Positions 26,073 through 36,365 are shown, counted from the stretch's first letter. The stretch is 44,280 nucleotides of DNA from Endozoicomonadaceae bacterium (GCA_015163815.1 JAAOIJ010000127.1:1-44280), one strand, 5' to 3'. Made by a program: numbers and translations. The notes: generated by a model from the sequence alone, not told the origin.

Positions 26073-26624
26073 TCACGAATGATTATGTTGCTTCCATTCA
26101 GAAAATGATTGAATAATTTTTTTAATGACGATATGTGGTGTCCCTTCATTTGTGCTAACAATAAGCTGAGCTAACGAATGATAAATTGCTTCGCGATCTG
26201 AATATAAGGTTTTTAATATTACTTTTCGATCGATGTTGCCTTGTAATAAAGGACGTTTTTTATCACGATATGTTCGATTTAATTGTGTTTTAACAGAGGC
26301 TTCTAAGAATACAATAAAACCAGATTGTAAGAGTAATGCTTGATTTTCAGCACTGGCGATTGTCCCTCCACCGGTAGAAATAATCATACCCGTGTAAGTA
26401 ATTGATAATTCTGATAATAGTTTTGTTTCTCGAATTCGAAAACCTTTTTCACCTTCTTTATCAAAAATCCAATTTAAAGACACACCGCTTCGGGTTTCAA
26501 TTTCAGTGTCAGTATCACAAAAAGGTAATTTTAATTTCTTAGCGAGTAACCTGCCAATGGTACTTTTACCAGAACCCATGGGCCCGACTAAATAAATCTT
26601 ATTAAAATATTTTTTATTGTTCAT
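26073..26624 (-). CDS. aroK: Shikimate kinase
   Basis: This enzyme phosphorylates shikimate with ATP. It has the Walker A motif GPMGSGKSTIGRLLA, the substrate motif FCDTDTEIETRSG, STGGG, and RPLLQGN in the lid region. Its 183 residues are typical. It lies between pilQ and aroB, the classic pilMNOPQ-aroK-aroB arrangement of gammaproteobacteria. Confidence 0.96.
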   Translation of the reverse strand: MNNKKYFNKIYLVGPMGSGKSTIGRLLAKKLKLPFCDTDTEIETRSGVSLNWIFDKEGEKGFRIRETKLLSELSITYTGMIISTGGGTIASAENQALLLQSGFIVFLEASVKTQLNRTYRDKKRPLLQGNIDRKVILKTLYSDREAIYHSLAQLIVSTNEGTPHIVIKKIIQSFSEWKQHNHS

Positions 26625-26681
26625 AGCGCATCATAAACCATCAATCGATTTTTAACTAACTTATTTCAGTTGGCTATATTA

Positions 26682-28829
26682 TCATGTTTCGTGATGCGGA
26701 ATGACTGATTTTTTTTGTATAATACGCGGCGTAATAAATACCATGACTTCTGATTTTTCATGTATATCCACTTTTTTAGAAAATAATTTACCCAAAACAG
26801 GTAGTCGATGTAATATAGGGATCCCTGTTTGAGTTTTACCTGATTTCTTTTTAAAGATACCTCCCAATACAACAGTTTCACCATTGTTCACTAATAATTG
26901 CGTATTAATTTCATTCGTTGAAGTAATAGGATTATTTTTAGTATCATAACCTGTCACTTCGTTATTATTGAGATGGACATCTAAAACAATATGGCCATCT
27001 GCTGTGATTTGAGGCGTTACTTCTAAAGCTAAACTGACATCTTTAAACGTTGTATTGGTCCCATTAGCACTGGTTGTTTCAAATGCATATTCTGAACCTT
27101 TTCGAATCGTTGCTTTTTTATTGTTTGTTGTAATAATTTGTGGTTGAGATATAATTTCGACTTTATCATCCATTTCTAATGCGGATAATTTTAATCCTAA
27201 ATTAATGGATGATAAGAAACCAAAAGCAATACTAGGCGCTGATGCTGAAGCAGGTAATGAGACATTAATATCTTTAATCGCTACCTTATCAGATATTTTT
27301 TTCACAACGTGTTGTAATGTTTTATTTGAAAGTACAGCATCTGTTGTCGGTGTTGTATCATTTTTACCCCACTGAACACCTAATTCTTCCCGTATATTAC
27401 TACGCGCTTCTATAATTCTTGCTTCAATAATAACTTGTGATATAGGTACATCAATTTTTTGAATTAAATCTTTGATTATTTTTAATTGTTCTTTTGTTTC
27501 GGTGATTAATAAGGTGTTTAGTCTCTGGACAATCGTAACACTACCTCGTTCTGATAAAATTCTACTTTTTCCTGAACCTTTTAAAACCGTAGCAATTGTT
27601 TCAGCATTCTCATTATTAATTTGTAAAAATTCACTTTCTAAAGGGGCTAATTTTTTTAATTTTTCAGTATTTTCAAATTGTATTTTTTCGCGAGAAGCTA
27701 ATTCTTCTGTAGGTGCTATATTTAAGATATTATTTTCAATGCGTTTATCTAACCCTTTTTGATGTAAAATAATATCTAATGCTTCTTGCCATGATACATT
27801 ATTCAATTGTAAGGTAATATTACCTGATACCGAATTACTGGCAACTAAATTAACATTGGCTTCTTTAGCTAAAATTTGTAAAACAGCTCGTACTGAAATA
27901 TCTTGAAAATTTAAAGAGATTTTTTTATCTTTTTGTTGTTTTAATAAATTATAGGTATTGATTGATTGTTTTGTATTTTTTAAAACACTGACAATTAATT
28001 TTTGATCTTTTATTTTTTTAGACAAAACATCTAAAGGCTGTTCTTTTAAAATAATTTTTGCAATCACCTGACTGGGTTTTTCAATAAATTCTATAGATTG
28101 GATAATGGTATTAAAATGTAATGTGTTAAATATTTTATTTTTCATTTCATTCGATAATTTTTTATTGTAAAACGTAATATCAATTGTTTTATTTTCTTTC
28201 GAGATTTGATGTGGTATCTCGGATGTAGAAGATTGAAATATCAAATTTCCTTCACCATCTTGTGTTACAAAAAAATCAAATCCAATTAATTGAGGAGTTG
28301 GATGTAATATTTCTTTAGGAAGCTGTTTGGATTTCTCAAGATCTTTTGATGCTTTTTGAATGCCAGCATCTATATATACTTTACATAATAAAGTATTATT
28401 TTGAGTTATGATCTCAAAAGAAGTCTCTTTTTGTAATTTTATGATTAAAAAAATAAATTTATTTTTAGTAGTAACATTGATAGATTGAATGCCTAATTTA
28501 TTAATTACTTGATAGGTGTGATGAAGATGATGTTTGCTGTTTTTTAGTGATAGAATTAATTCATCTTTTTTTTTGCTATAAGTATGTGTCCATTCAGGTA
28601 TGTGATCTTCAAACTGTAATGCAATTTGGCTTGCGTTATCTGAGATGCTTTGATTTTTTATATGGGTTAAAATAGCTAGATTTTGTTGGGGAATGGATGG
28701 CGGATAAGTCGTTTTTTTTGCTTGCAATATGATAGGCGACATGATGGTAACCCATAAGATTGCTATTAGAAGTGACAACCATGAATTTATTTTTATTATT
28801 AATCTGAAACGCATGCCAGCAAGCCTCAT
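26682..28829 (-). CDS. pilQ: Type IV pilus secretin PilQ
   Basis: This outer-membrane secretin is the pilus exit channel. The order of regions is signal sequence, AMIN-type N-terminal domains, secretin N domains (SLNFQDISVRAVLQILAKEA and VTIVQRLNTLLITETKEQLK), then the C-terminal secretin core with VEIISQPQIITTNNKKA, NNGETVVLGGIF and GIPILHRLPVLGKLF. The likely start is either the Met at 28829 or the one at 28814, which has GAGG upstream and gives a cleaner signal peptide. At about 710 residues it is of normal length. Confidence 0.96.
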   Translation of the reverse strand: MRLAGMRFRLIIKINSWLSLLIAILWVTIMSPIILQAKKTTYPPSIPQQNLAILTHIKNQSISDNASQIALQFEDHIPEWTHTYSKKKDELILSLKNSKHHLHHTYQVINKLGIQSINVTTKNKFIFLIIKLQKETSFEIITQNNTLLCKVYIDAGIQKASKDLEKSKQLPKEILHPTPQLIGFDFFVTQDGEGNLIFQSSTSEIPHQISKENKTIDITFYNKKLSNEMKNKIFNTLHFNTIIQSIEFIEKPSQVIAKIILKEQPLDVLSKKIKDQKLIVSVLKNTKQSINTYNLLKQQKDKKISLNFQDISVRAVLQILAKEANVNLVASNSVSGNITLQLNNVSWQEALDIILHQKGLDKRIENNILNIAPTEELASREKIQFENTEKLKKLAPLESEFLQINNENAETIATVLKGSGKSRILSERGSVTIVQRLNTLLITETKEQLKIIKDLIQKIDVPISQVIIEARIIEARSNIREELGVQWGKNDTTPTTDAVLSNKTLQHVVKKISDKVAIKDINVSLPASASAPSIAFGFLSSINLGLKLSALEMDDKVEIISQPQIITTNNKKATIRKGSEYAFETTSANGTNTTFKDVSLALEVTPQITADGHIVLDVHLNNNEVTGYDTKNNPITSTNEINTQLLVNNGETVVLGGIFKKKSGKTQTGIPILHRLPVLGKLFSKKVDIHEKSEVMVFITPRIIQKKSVIPHHET

Positions 28830-28856
28830 TTAAAATTAAGATACAGCCATTTGTCA

Positions 28857-29387
28857 TTATTTTGATTTTTTTAATGACAGTACTTGTGTGTGTTCATTCC
28901 AATTATTATGATTAATAGGAATAATTTCTTTTACATGTATAGCCGTATTGGTAATGCTAATAATTTGCCCATCATTGACACCTAAGTAATCCCCAACTGA
29001 GACAATATGCACTGTATTATTTACTTGAACTAATGCTTTTAAAGGTTCATCTGATTGTTGTAATACACCTTTAAAGGTAAATAATGTCAAATTAAATTTT
29101 TCTAAAAATTGTTTAATACGATCAGGATTTGGTTTAATATCATTCTTTTTTTTAATGATTTTTTTATCAGGATTATGCATTTCTTTAAAAGGATCTTTTA
29201 GATGAGATGCGTTATAACTAACAGGTTCATATTGTTCAATATGCATTAATTTTTTTTTTGGTTGAATCGATTGCTTTTCTACTTCATGAAAGTAATTTTT
29301 TAAATCGGTATGATAATGAGAATTATCACATCCTGTGAGATTCAATATGATAAGCAAACAAGTAAAAATATAACATGATTGACTCAT
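28857..29387 (-). CDS. pilP: Type IV pilus assembly lipoprotein PilP
   Basis: This inner-membrane lipoprotein connects PilN/PilO to PilQ. The lipobox LTGC places the lipid on Cys20. A linker with YEPVSYNASHLKDPF, the PilP hallmark, leads to the C-terminal beta domain with LTLFTFKGVLQQ, ALVQVNNTVHIVSVGDYLG and NDGQIISIT. Its 176 residues are normal. The start shares base 29387 with the pilO stop. Confidence 0.94.
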   Translation of the reverse strand: MSQSCYIFTCLLIILNLTGCDNSHYHTDLKNYFHEVEKQSIQPKKKLMHIEQYEPVSYNASHLKDPFKEMHNPDKKIIKKKNDIKPNPDRIKQFLEKFNLTLFTFKGVLQQSDEPLKALVQVNNTVHIVSVGDYLGVNDGQIISITNTAIHVKEIIPINHNNWNEHTQVLSLKKSK

Positions 29388-30004
29388 TATAATGTATCCT
29401 CATTATCTTTATAGCGATACGTTTTAGCTATGATATCTAAATCTAAAAGATCGGATTGTTTATTTTTTTGAATTTTAAAATCATGTAATGTGACAATCCG
29501 TTGACCTGCTGAAATAGCACTGATAAATTGTCCTATTTCATGATAAGTGCCTTTAGACTGTATCTGAATGGGTAGCTCAACAAAAAATTGGTTATTAATT
29601 TCAGGTCGTAAGGTGATGGCATTAAACTCTAAACCGGCTTTTACACCCATTTTTGTAATGTCTTCTAATAAAGTAGGAATTTCTCGATCATTTGGTAATT
29701 GATTTAATAAATCTGAAAATTCATTATTAATTTTTTGCAGTTGATTTCGATAGTTATCATGATTTGTAATTTTATTGATTTTGATTTTAATGTCTTCTTT
29801 TAAAGTCCGTTCTTTTTGGATTAATAAATAAATGTCATCTTGCTTATCAATCAAAAATAAGTTATATCCGACAAAACAGATACTGATACTGAGCAAAGCT
29901 GCTATGATGCTTTTGAAGGTTATAGGCCATTGTGCCATATTATCCAATGTTAATTCTCTAAAATTAACAGTTTGCAGCTGACTAAAATTAAATATTTTTT
30001 TCAT
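29387..30004 (-). CDS. pilO: Type IV pilus alignment protein PilO
   Basis: This bitopic inner-membrane protein dimerises with PilN. A short cytoplasmic N-terminus (LDNMAQWP), one transmembrane helix at about 31-50, a periplasmic coiled coil (LIQKERTLKEDIKIKINKIT), and a ferredoxin-like domain with LPNDREIPTLLEDITKMGVK and GTYHEIGQFISAIS are all visible. Its 205 residues are typical. It overlaps pilN by four bases. Confidence 0.94.
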   Translation of the reverse strand: MKKIFNFSQLQTVNFRELTLDNMAQWPITFKSIIAALLSISICFVGYNLFLIDKQDDIYLLIQKERTLKEDIKIKINKITNHDNYRNQLQKINNEFSDLLNQLPNDREIPTLLEDITKMGVKAGLEFNAITLRPEINNQFFVELPIQIQSKGTYHEIGQFISAISAGQRIVTLHDFKIQKNKQSDLLDLDIIAKTYRYKDNEDTL

Positions 30005-30564
30005 TTTAAACCACTTTTATTTAATATAGAGGATAGTATTTCAGCCTGCACACTTAATTCAAATCGATTCCCTTGATCCATTGGTAAAGTATGGACGCCT
30101 ATTAAATGAGGATTTTGAAATTTAGCTGAAAGTTCTAATTGTCGCATGAATTCTGAAATATAGTTATTATGTGCTGAAATGCCGCTAATCATTAGCGTAT
30201 TATTCGTCATTTTTAGTGAAGTTAGATACATTTTTTGTGGTGTTTTGAATGCAATGGTATTGAATATTTCTACGATATTAGAACGATATTTTTGTAATGT
30301 TTGTATGATATTAATGCGTGCAAATAAATTTTCTTCTATTTTTTCAAGATTTTGAATATTTTGAATGTTTTTAGTTAAATCAGTCATGGTTGTTTTTAAA
30401 AACTGAATACGCTTTTGTTGTTGATTAGATTGATAATTTAAATAGACATAAGACAAAGAAATAATACTGATCCCTATGAAACAAGCACAAATTAATAATA
30501 ATTTAAAAGTTTGTTTATTATGCTTTAAAGCATAATCTCTCCAGGGTAATAGATTGATGCTCAT
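30001..30564 (-). CDS. pilN: Type IV pilus alignment protein PilN
   Basis: The N-terminal motif INLLPWRDYALK binds PilM in the cytoplasm. A transmembrane helix at about 22-45 and a periplasmic coiled coil plus ferredoxin-like fold follow (QKMYLTSLKMTNNTLMISGI, ISEFMRQLELS). The 187 residues match the family. It overlaps both neighbours by four bases, so pilM-N-O are translationally coupled. Confidence 0.95.
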   Translation of the reverse strand: MSINLLPWRDYALKHNKQTFKLLLICACFIGISIISLSYVYLNYQSNQQQKRIQFLKTTMTDLTKNIQNIQNLEKIEENLFARINIIQTLQKYRSNIVEIFNTIAFKTPQKMYLTSLKMTNNTLMISGISAHNNYISEFMRQLELSAKFQNPHLIGVHTLPMDQGNRFELSVQAEILSSILNKSGLK

Positions 30565-31610
30565 TCACTATTCCTCATTGAAAGGCCGCAAGCGATTAAT
30601 AAGGAAGCTGCTGATGTTTTTAATTGATTCATATCAATTGATTTATTGACTTGCATGTCTTGAAAGGGATTAGCTAAAAAAAAATTGATACCAATATTTT
30701 TAGATAATGTTTTTAAATTAAAAGCATTCATAGGAAAATTGCCTGATAATATAATCGCATGAATTGATGTGTTATCATGTATAGTATAAAACTGCTCTAA
30801 ACAACGTGATAATTGTCTGCTTATTTCAAGTATTAAAGCAGATTCAACAGAAGGTGTAATTAAAGATTGATCAAGTGAAAAACAACGTGCCATCGTGATT
30901 TCAGTCTCTTTTTGATTACTCATAAAGATAGCCAGTTTTTTTAAATTAAATGTAATATTTTGTACATATATTGCTTGAGAATTTTGCAAAATAGAAAAGG
31001 TGCTGGTTGTATCGCCAATATAAAAAACACCAATTACTGTTTTATTGTCAGTGACCTTTAATTGTTTTTGCAATAAAGGATACGTTCTTGCTAAAGCATG
31101 CGTCACGCTTTCAATCGCTTTGGGTTGTAAACCAGATAAAGATAATAGTTTTTCTCGAATATCGATGCATTCTTTTCGACAGGCAACCCATTCTACGAGA
31201 TGACCTGTCTTGTTTAATTTTTCAAAATCAAAAGCAACCATATTAATAGCATAAGGAATATATTTTTCTACCTCTAATAGTACATGTTCTTTTAGCTCTA
31301 GATCATTTAAAGTTTCAGATAATGTTAATTTTTTTGTAATTAAATGGGTATTAGGTAAAGCAGTTGTAACTTGTTTTGTTTTAAAGGCACCTTGTTGATA
31401 GATATCTTGTATATTTTGTATAATCAAAGATAAATCAAAGAACTCTTTATTGCTTTCCGATACTTTTTTTTCTGATTGTGTGATATATTTTCGTTGAAAA
31501 TCGTGCAAAATCCAATTATTGTGTTTTTTATGCAATTCTAAACACGTAATAGAAAATGGGCTTAAATCTATAGCCAACGTAGGATGACTGTTTTTTTTAA
31601 AAAAACTCAC
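30561..31610 (-). CDS. pilM: Type IV pilus actin-like protein PilM
   Basis: This cytoplasmic actin-fold protein binds the PilN tail and links the alignment complex to the motor. It begins with HPTLAIDLSPFSITCLEL, the phosphate-1 motif, then ALPNTHLITKKLTL and VLLEVEKYIPYAIN, and later YIGDTTSTFSILQ and ILSGNFPMNAF. Its 349 residues match the family. It is the first gene of a minus-strand group that runs to aroB and is divergent from mrcA. Confidence 0.95.
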   Translation of the reverse strand: MSFFKKNSHPTLAIDLSPFSITCLELHKKHNNWILHDFQRKYITQSEKKVSESNKEFFDLSLIIQNIQDIYQQGAFKTKQVTTALPNTHLITKKLTLSETLNDLELKEHVLLEVEKYIPYAINMVAFDFEKLNKTGHLVEWVACRKECIDIREKLLSLSGLQPKAIESVTHALARTYPLLQKQLKVTDNKTVIGVFYIGDTTSTFSILQNSQAIYVQNITFNLKKLAIFMSNQKETEITMARCFSLDQSLITPSVESALILEISRQLSRCLEQFYTIHDNTSIHAIILSGNFPMNAFNLKTLSKNIGINFFLANPFQDMQVNKSIDMNQLKTSAASLLIACGLSMRNSE

Positions 31611-31686
31611 AAGATAAAACCCTCTGAAAAAATGCTGTCTTCTTATATGATCGTTATATTTATGTTTTTCTTTAGAAAAGAAAAGG

Positions 31687-31692
31687 TATAAT
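31687..31692 (+). promoter_or_regulatory. Possible promoter -10 for mrcA
   Basis: TATAAT lies 55 bases before the mrcA start in the pilM-mrcA divergent gap. It directly follows a small hairpin (TTTTCTTT-AGA-AAAGAAAA, 31666-31684 approximately). The -35 is poor. Confidence 0.4.
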
Positions 31693-31747
31693 TACTATTT
31701 AAAGAACAGATGCCCATCATTTAAACACTTTTTTACCTTGATAGCTG

Positions 31748-34090
31748 ATGAAAAAATATTCGTTTTATCTCCGTATTATTGGATGGAGTATGAGCATACT
31801 GGCCATCCTGTTTTTTGTAACAGGTTATTTATACTATATTTTTTCTGTTCCAATTAGCCAATTAAATAATGTTAAACTTGAAACCCCTTTACGAATTTAT
31901 ACGGCAGATCATCACTTAATTGCCGAATTTGGAGAACATAAACGAATTCCTGTATTATTTGAAGACATTCCAAGTATATTAATTAAAGCATTTTTGAGTG
32001 CCGAAGATTCTGATTTTTATACTAATAATGGAATTCAAATAAGAAGTTTATTGCGCGCCGCTTGGCCTATTTTAACGAGTGGACAGATTCACTCTGGTGG
32101 TAGTACGATTACAATGCAAGTTGCGCGTAATTTTTTTCTTAAACCTGATCGTGTTTTTTCTAGAAAACTAAAAGAAATGATCTTGGCTTTGAAAATTAAT
32201 AATAATTTATCGAAAAATAATATTATTACTTTATATTTGAATAAAATATACCTAGGACATCGTGCTTATGGTATTGAATCAGCTGCTCAGATTTACTATG
32301 GTCGATCTATTCGTGAATTAAATTTAGCGCAAACTGCAATGATAGCAGGTTTACCGAAAGCACCTTCTGCTTATAACCCTATTAGCAATCCTACGCGTGC
32401 TTTGTCTCGCCGAAATTGGATTTTAGGTCGAATGCTAGCATTAAAGTTTATAACATCAGAAGCTTATCATGAAGCAGTTCAGCAGAAAATAACTGCAAAA
32501 CATCATCATAATCCTATTACGGTGCATGCTCCACATCTTGCAGAAATGGTTCGCCAAGATTTACTAAAAAAATATGGAGAAGGTATTTATAAAGAAGGTT
32601 ATCAAGTTTACACAACAATTACTCAAGTAGAGCAGAATTTAGCAGAAAAAGCTATTTTAAAAGGATTAATAAAATATACTCAAAAACAGATGTATCAAGG
32701 ACCTATACAGCAAATGATTCAATCTGAGTATTGGGATCCTATGTTGAAAAAAACAGCTGATATTGATTGTTTTAAAGCAGCGATTATTACTGAAATAGGT
32801 CATGATTTTATGAAAATTTTATTAAAATCAGGCCAAATTTATCATATGCCCTGGACGCCATGGCCTGGCTTATTTATGAAAACTATTCACAAATTAATTG
32901 TCAGAAAGCCTGCTTCACCGGAAACAATTTTTCGTATCGGTGATTTAATTTGGGTCCAATGTCTCAATAATAGTCAATACCAATTAGCACAAATACCAAC
33001 AGTGCAAGCTGTTTTACTCTCTATGAATCCTAAAACAGGCCAAATTTATTCTTTAATCGGTGGATTTAATTTTAATCAAAGTCGATTTAATCGTGCAACA
33101 GATGCTCGTCGGCAAATTGGATCATTAATTAAACCTTTTATATATAGTGCGGCTTTGGATCAAGGAATGACAGCTGCTACACTCATTAATGATGCACCGA
33201 TTATGTTAAATGCTCCTGATTTCGAAACGTATTGGCGCCCTCAGAATGATGATCGACAATTTAGAGGATTAATCAGCTTGAGGCAAAGTTTATATCAATC
33301 TAGAAATTTAGCCTCTATTCGAATTTTAGAAAAAACAGGGATTCAAAAAGCTCGACAATATTTAACGCAATTTGGTTTTGAAGAGAAAACCTTGACTCAG
33401 TACCTTTCTTTAGCATTAGGTGCTATGAATGTAACACCTATGCACGTATTAAAAGCCTATGGTATGTTGGCGAATGGTGGATATTTAGTGCAGCCTTACT
33501 GGATTCATCGCATTATCTTTCCTGATAAAACAAGCCTAGTCATTGATCCTCCTACATTAAGTGACTCAAACACCAAACCTAATGTTGATTCAACAATTGA
33601 TGATTCGTCTATTCAACTAAATATGTGTCCTCGTGTGAATTATATTATCAATTCTATTTTAAAAGATGCGATTAATTTGGGGACTGCTCGAGGTGCTAAA
33701 GTGCTGAAAAGGAAAGATTTTTGCGGTAAAACAGGCACCACGAATCATCATAAAGATGTTTGGTTTGTTGGATTTAACCCTGTTATTTTGACACTTGTTT
33801 GGCTTGGTAAAGATAATGCAACAGCATTAGGTGCTAATGCCTTTGGTTCTTCTTTAGCTTTACCTATTTGGTTAGATTATATGAAACCGCTTGTACGCTC
33901 TATTTCTGAAACACATTTATCGATACCGAATGGCTTGATCTATACAAAAATGAATCAAAAAAAACAAACTACTATTGCTTCGTATCAGGAAGAAGCAGTA
34001 TTTGAACTATTTAGAACCGAGTACGCGTCGAAAATATTGGACTCGATAGACTTAAATGTACAGCGTGTGAGCTTAGAATCATTATTTTAA
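31748..34090 (+). CDS. mrcA: Penicillin-binding protein 1A
   Basis: This is a bifunctional peptidoglycan synthase with glycosyltransferase and transpeptidase domains. A transmembrane anchor lies at about 9-31. The GT51 domain has AEDSDFYTNNGI, GGSTITMQVARNFFL, LYLNKIYLGHRAYG and AGLPKAPSAYNP. An inserted OB-like region (about 300-410) is followed by the transpeptidase motifs SLIK (SxxK), SRN (SxN) and KTGTTN (KTG). The usual EDxxFYEHHG motif has Asn-Asn instead of His-His, but the catalytic Glu is kept. Its 780 residues are slightly shorter than E. coli (850). The position divergent from pilM is conserved in Pseudomonas and relatives. Confidence 0.95.
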   Translation: MKKYSFYLRIIGWSMSILAILFFVTGYLYYIFSVPISQLNNVKLETPLRIYTADHHLIAEFGEHKRIPVLFEDIPSILIKAFLSAEDSDFYTNNGIQIRSLLRAAWPILTSGQIHSGGSTITMQVARNFFLKPDRVFSRKLKEMILALKINNNLSKNNIITLYLNKIYLGHRAYGIESAAQIYYGRSIRELNLAQTAMIAGLPKAPSAYNPISNPTRALSRRNWILGRMLALKFITSEAYHEAVQQKITAKHHHNPITVHAPHLAEMVRQDLLKKYGEGIYKEGYQVYTTITQVEQNLAEKAILKGLIKYTQKQMYQGPIQQMIQSEYWDPMLKKTADIDCFKAAIITEIGHDFMKILLKSGQIYHMPWTPWPGLFMKTIHKLIVRKPASPETIFRIGDLIWVQCLNNSQYQLAQIPTVQAVLLSMNPKTGQIYSLIGGFNFNQSRFNRATDARRQIGSLIKPFIYSAALDQGMTAATLINDAPIMLNAPDFETYWRPQNDDRQFRGLISLRQSLYQSRNLASIRILEKTGIQKARQYLTQFGFEEKTLTQYLSLALGAMNVTPMHVLKAYGMLANGGYLVQPYWIHRIIFPDKTSLVIDPPTLSDSNTKPNVDSTIDDSSIQLNMCPRVNYIINSILKDAINLGTARGAKVLKRKDFCGKTGTTNHHKDVWFVGFNPVILTLVWLGKDNATALGANAFGSSLALPIWLDYMKPLVRSISETHLSIPNGLIYTKMNQKKQTTIASYQEEAVFELFRTEYASKILDSIDLNVQRVSLESLF

Positions 34091-34300
34091 ATAGACTAGG
34101 GTAATCATCTTAATCTAAAGATGATAAAAGACCATCTGATGATTCTGAAAAATGCTAGACTATAGTTTCATAAAACTAAATGAATTTTTTTTATTATGTG
34201 TCTTCTCAAGTGTGAAGCGCAACAGTAAGGCATTGTCTAAAGATATTCAATGAAAGTATGAACAGATCATCTGTGAGTACTTTTTTCACAAAAAGTGTAT
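34091..34300 (+). other. Gap after mrcA: hairpin and solo IS30 left end
   Basis: A perfect 8-base stem (ATCATCTT 34104-34111 with AAGATGAT 34118-34125) may end mrcA transcription, though no T run follows. At 34202-34232 there is a solo copy of the IS30 left end (CTTCTCAAGTGTGAAGCGC and onward) without the rest of the element. No gene is seen. Confidence 0.6.
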
Positions 34301-34449
34301 CGACTGAGACCTTTGCAATAAGCAGTTCAATGAATAATGTATGTATTTTTTTATTCAAACAATACATAAATTACTTCATTTTTTAAACTATTTTAATAAA
34401 AAAGATCATATCAGGAGTCTTTGTTGTCTTATTGCAAAGGTCTCCGACT
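34301..34449. mobile_element. MITE-like element, copy 2, with 5-base target duplication
   Basis: A 139-base element at 34306-34444, in the same orientation as copy 1 and identical at 135 of 139 positions. The terminal inverted repeat GAGACCTTTGCAATAAG is perfect over 17 bases. CGACT flanks it on both sides (34301-34305 and 34445-34449). No coding capacity is seen. It lies 63 bases from the 3' end of the interrupted effector-like gene. Confidence 0.9.
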
Positions 34450-34512
34450 ATTTTAAAAAGCCTATTCAACCAAGAAATGCAACAGCTAAAGGTTTTTCTA
34501 TTTCTCATATAA

Positions 34513-36216
34513 TCATTCGCTACTATGTGGTACTTCAGGGTTTTTTCTCCATGATATTGTTCTGCCAATATGCAACCAAGCATACTGATGTATTGCTGCC
34601 AATTTTACCATTGTAGGGTTCTGACCTCTTCCTTCTGATATCTCAATTAGCTCAGCCATATTTATTATTGAACGCTGATCGGCTCTGATATATCCAAACT
34701 CGAAATGTAATAAATTAAAACTAAAATTAAAATTATCATTAGAGCCAACCATGTTCATTGCTAATACATTAGATTGTAATGCATGAGATATATTATAACA
34801 TTGACGCTTTAGTTCTATTTTTGTTTTTTTGACTTCGACAGGAACACTTAGCACAGATCCTTCATTTTCAAGCAAATCAAGCATATTAATATCTAATATC
34901 TTAGATATATGATGAGTCCTCTCGCATTGCTGTAAATTGATTGAAAAAACATCTGGCATCAGTGTAACGGACTGTACTAGTGTATCTGGAGCAATTTGAT
35001 ATAACGGCGATCTAAAAAATATATTATCTGTGTCCGTATAAATTAATGATCCTTTTTCAGTTTTTTTAAGATAACTACTGATGCTCAATTTATTTTTAGA
35101 ATCAGCTATTTTTATAGCTTGTTCAATAAATTCTTTTTTATTTTGTATTATATTGATTCTTAGATTATCTAACATGAGGCGTAATGGATTTACATCTCTA
35201 GGTATATTTTTTTTAAAAAAATCCCACAATTTGAAAAAATGAAGATCTTGTGTATTGATGATTAAAATGTTGTCATGCTGAAAATCGGATATCAGTATAT
35301 CTTTTTCACCTGGATTCATACCTACTTCATCATAAACAATAATCAAGGGAAGTCCAGCTGGTTGTAAGAGATTTGCTATATCTAGTAAATTAGATTTAAA
35401 ATCAATTTGACGTGGAGGATTATTAATTCCATTAAAAATCGAAGTACCAGTCAATGAAAGCCATGTCGTAAAAACTGGCCCAGGTGCCATTAATCTTAAA
35501 TGATACTTTCTTGCTTCTTCTAATGTTCTGATGCCAGATTAACGTAATGCTTCTAACATCACTTGATAAGATTCACCATCGATATCTTGATACGTTATAT
35601 TGGGATCCTGTTTAATGAAATGATCTAAAATAAAAACTTGCCTAGCAAAAGGATTTGCCGGTTCTATCATAGGATTTCTCCACTGAAAAGCTATGGATTC
35701 ATTGATAATATGCTCAGGAATAGCTGTAATATCGAATTCAAATTGACTCTCTAATTGAAATAACTGAGTATCAGTATTAAAAACGCATTGCTTAATTTGG
35801 TAAATATTATTTATTTTTTCTAAAAAAATCATATGTTTAGTTCTTGCTTCATATAAAGCATAAGATTGATTATCTCGCGTACAAATCAACACTTTAGCAC
35901 TGATCATATCCTGATTTTCAAGATCTTTATAAATATCTAATAAAGTTAAACGCTTTTTGAATGCTGGTGAATAATACTCTCGAAGAGCTTGAGTATCTGA
36001 AGAAAAAAGCGTGTTTTCATTACGATCATGCTCGATTGATTCAAATCTTGCAGGATTCACTTTGAGGTTATCTCTTGGATCGATCACACGAGCATGAGTT
36101 GGTGGTTTCTTCTCAATACAAGCTCTTTTTGCAGGAGGAGGTGAATCATGTTGACTTTCTGGATTAACGCTAGTAGATAATACGTCATGTGTATTAGGTA
36201 ATGTTGAATGTATCAT
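34513..36216 (-). pseudogene. Effector-like gene split by one in-frame stop (DxD glycosyltransferase-like)
   Basis: Two open frames on the minus strand (225 codons, 36216-35539, and 325 codons, from ATG 35490 to 34513) are in the same frame. A single TAA at 35539-35541 separates them, and 16 open codons lie between that stop and the second ATG. Read through, the product would be 566 residues. The N-terminus is disordered and has PPPAKRACIEKK (26-37), similar to a Myc-type nuclear localisation signal. The second half has LIIVYDE, then DNLRINII, then GSLIYTDTDNIFF. That spacing recalls GT-A glycosyltransferases with a DxD metal site, such as the toxin-like GT44 group. I infer a host-directed effector that was recently inactivated, but no family is recognised with certainty. 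Confidence 0.5.
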
Positions 36217-36365
36217 AGAATGTATTTTTAGCCTCTTTTATTAATTTAAATCAACTATTTATTATAATAAAGCGATATATTAAAAAATAGTCATCATATG
36301 GAGTATTCCACGCTTAGAGCATGCTTATGTATCAAAAGTTCCAATCAATTTCACTTTTTTTATGC

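Noticed and set aside
34513..34550. IS30 homology at the 3' end of the effector-like gene (a plus-strand stretch reading RYYVVLQ, like RHYVVLQ of the transposase)
   Set aside because: The match is only a few residues, with imperfect DNA identity and no extension on either side, so chance is likely.
34341..34616. 91-codon plus-strand frame over MITE copy 2
   Set aside because: It crosses the MITE boundary and the antisense of the effector-like pseudogene; no coding signs.
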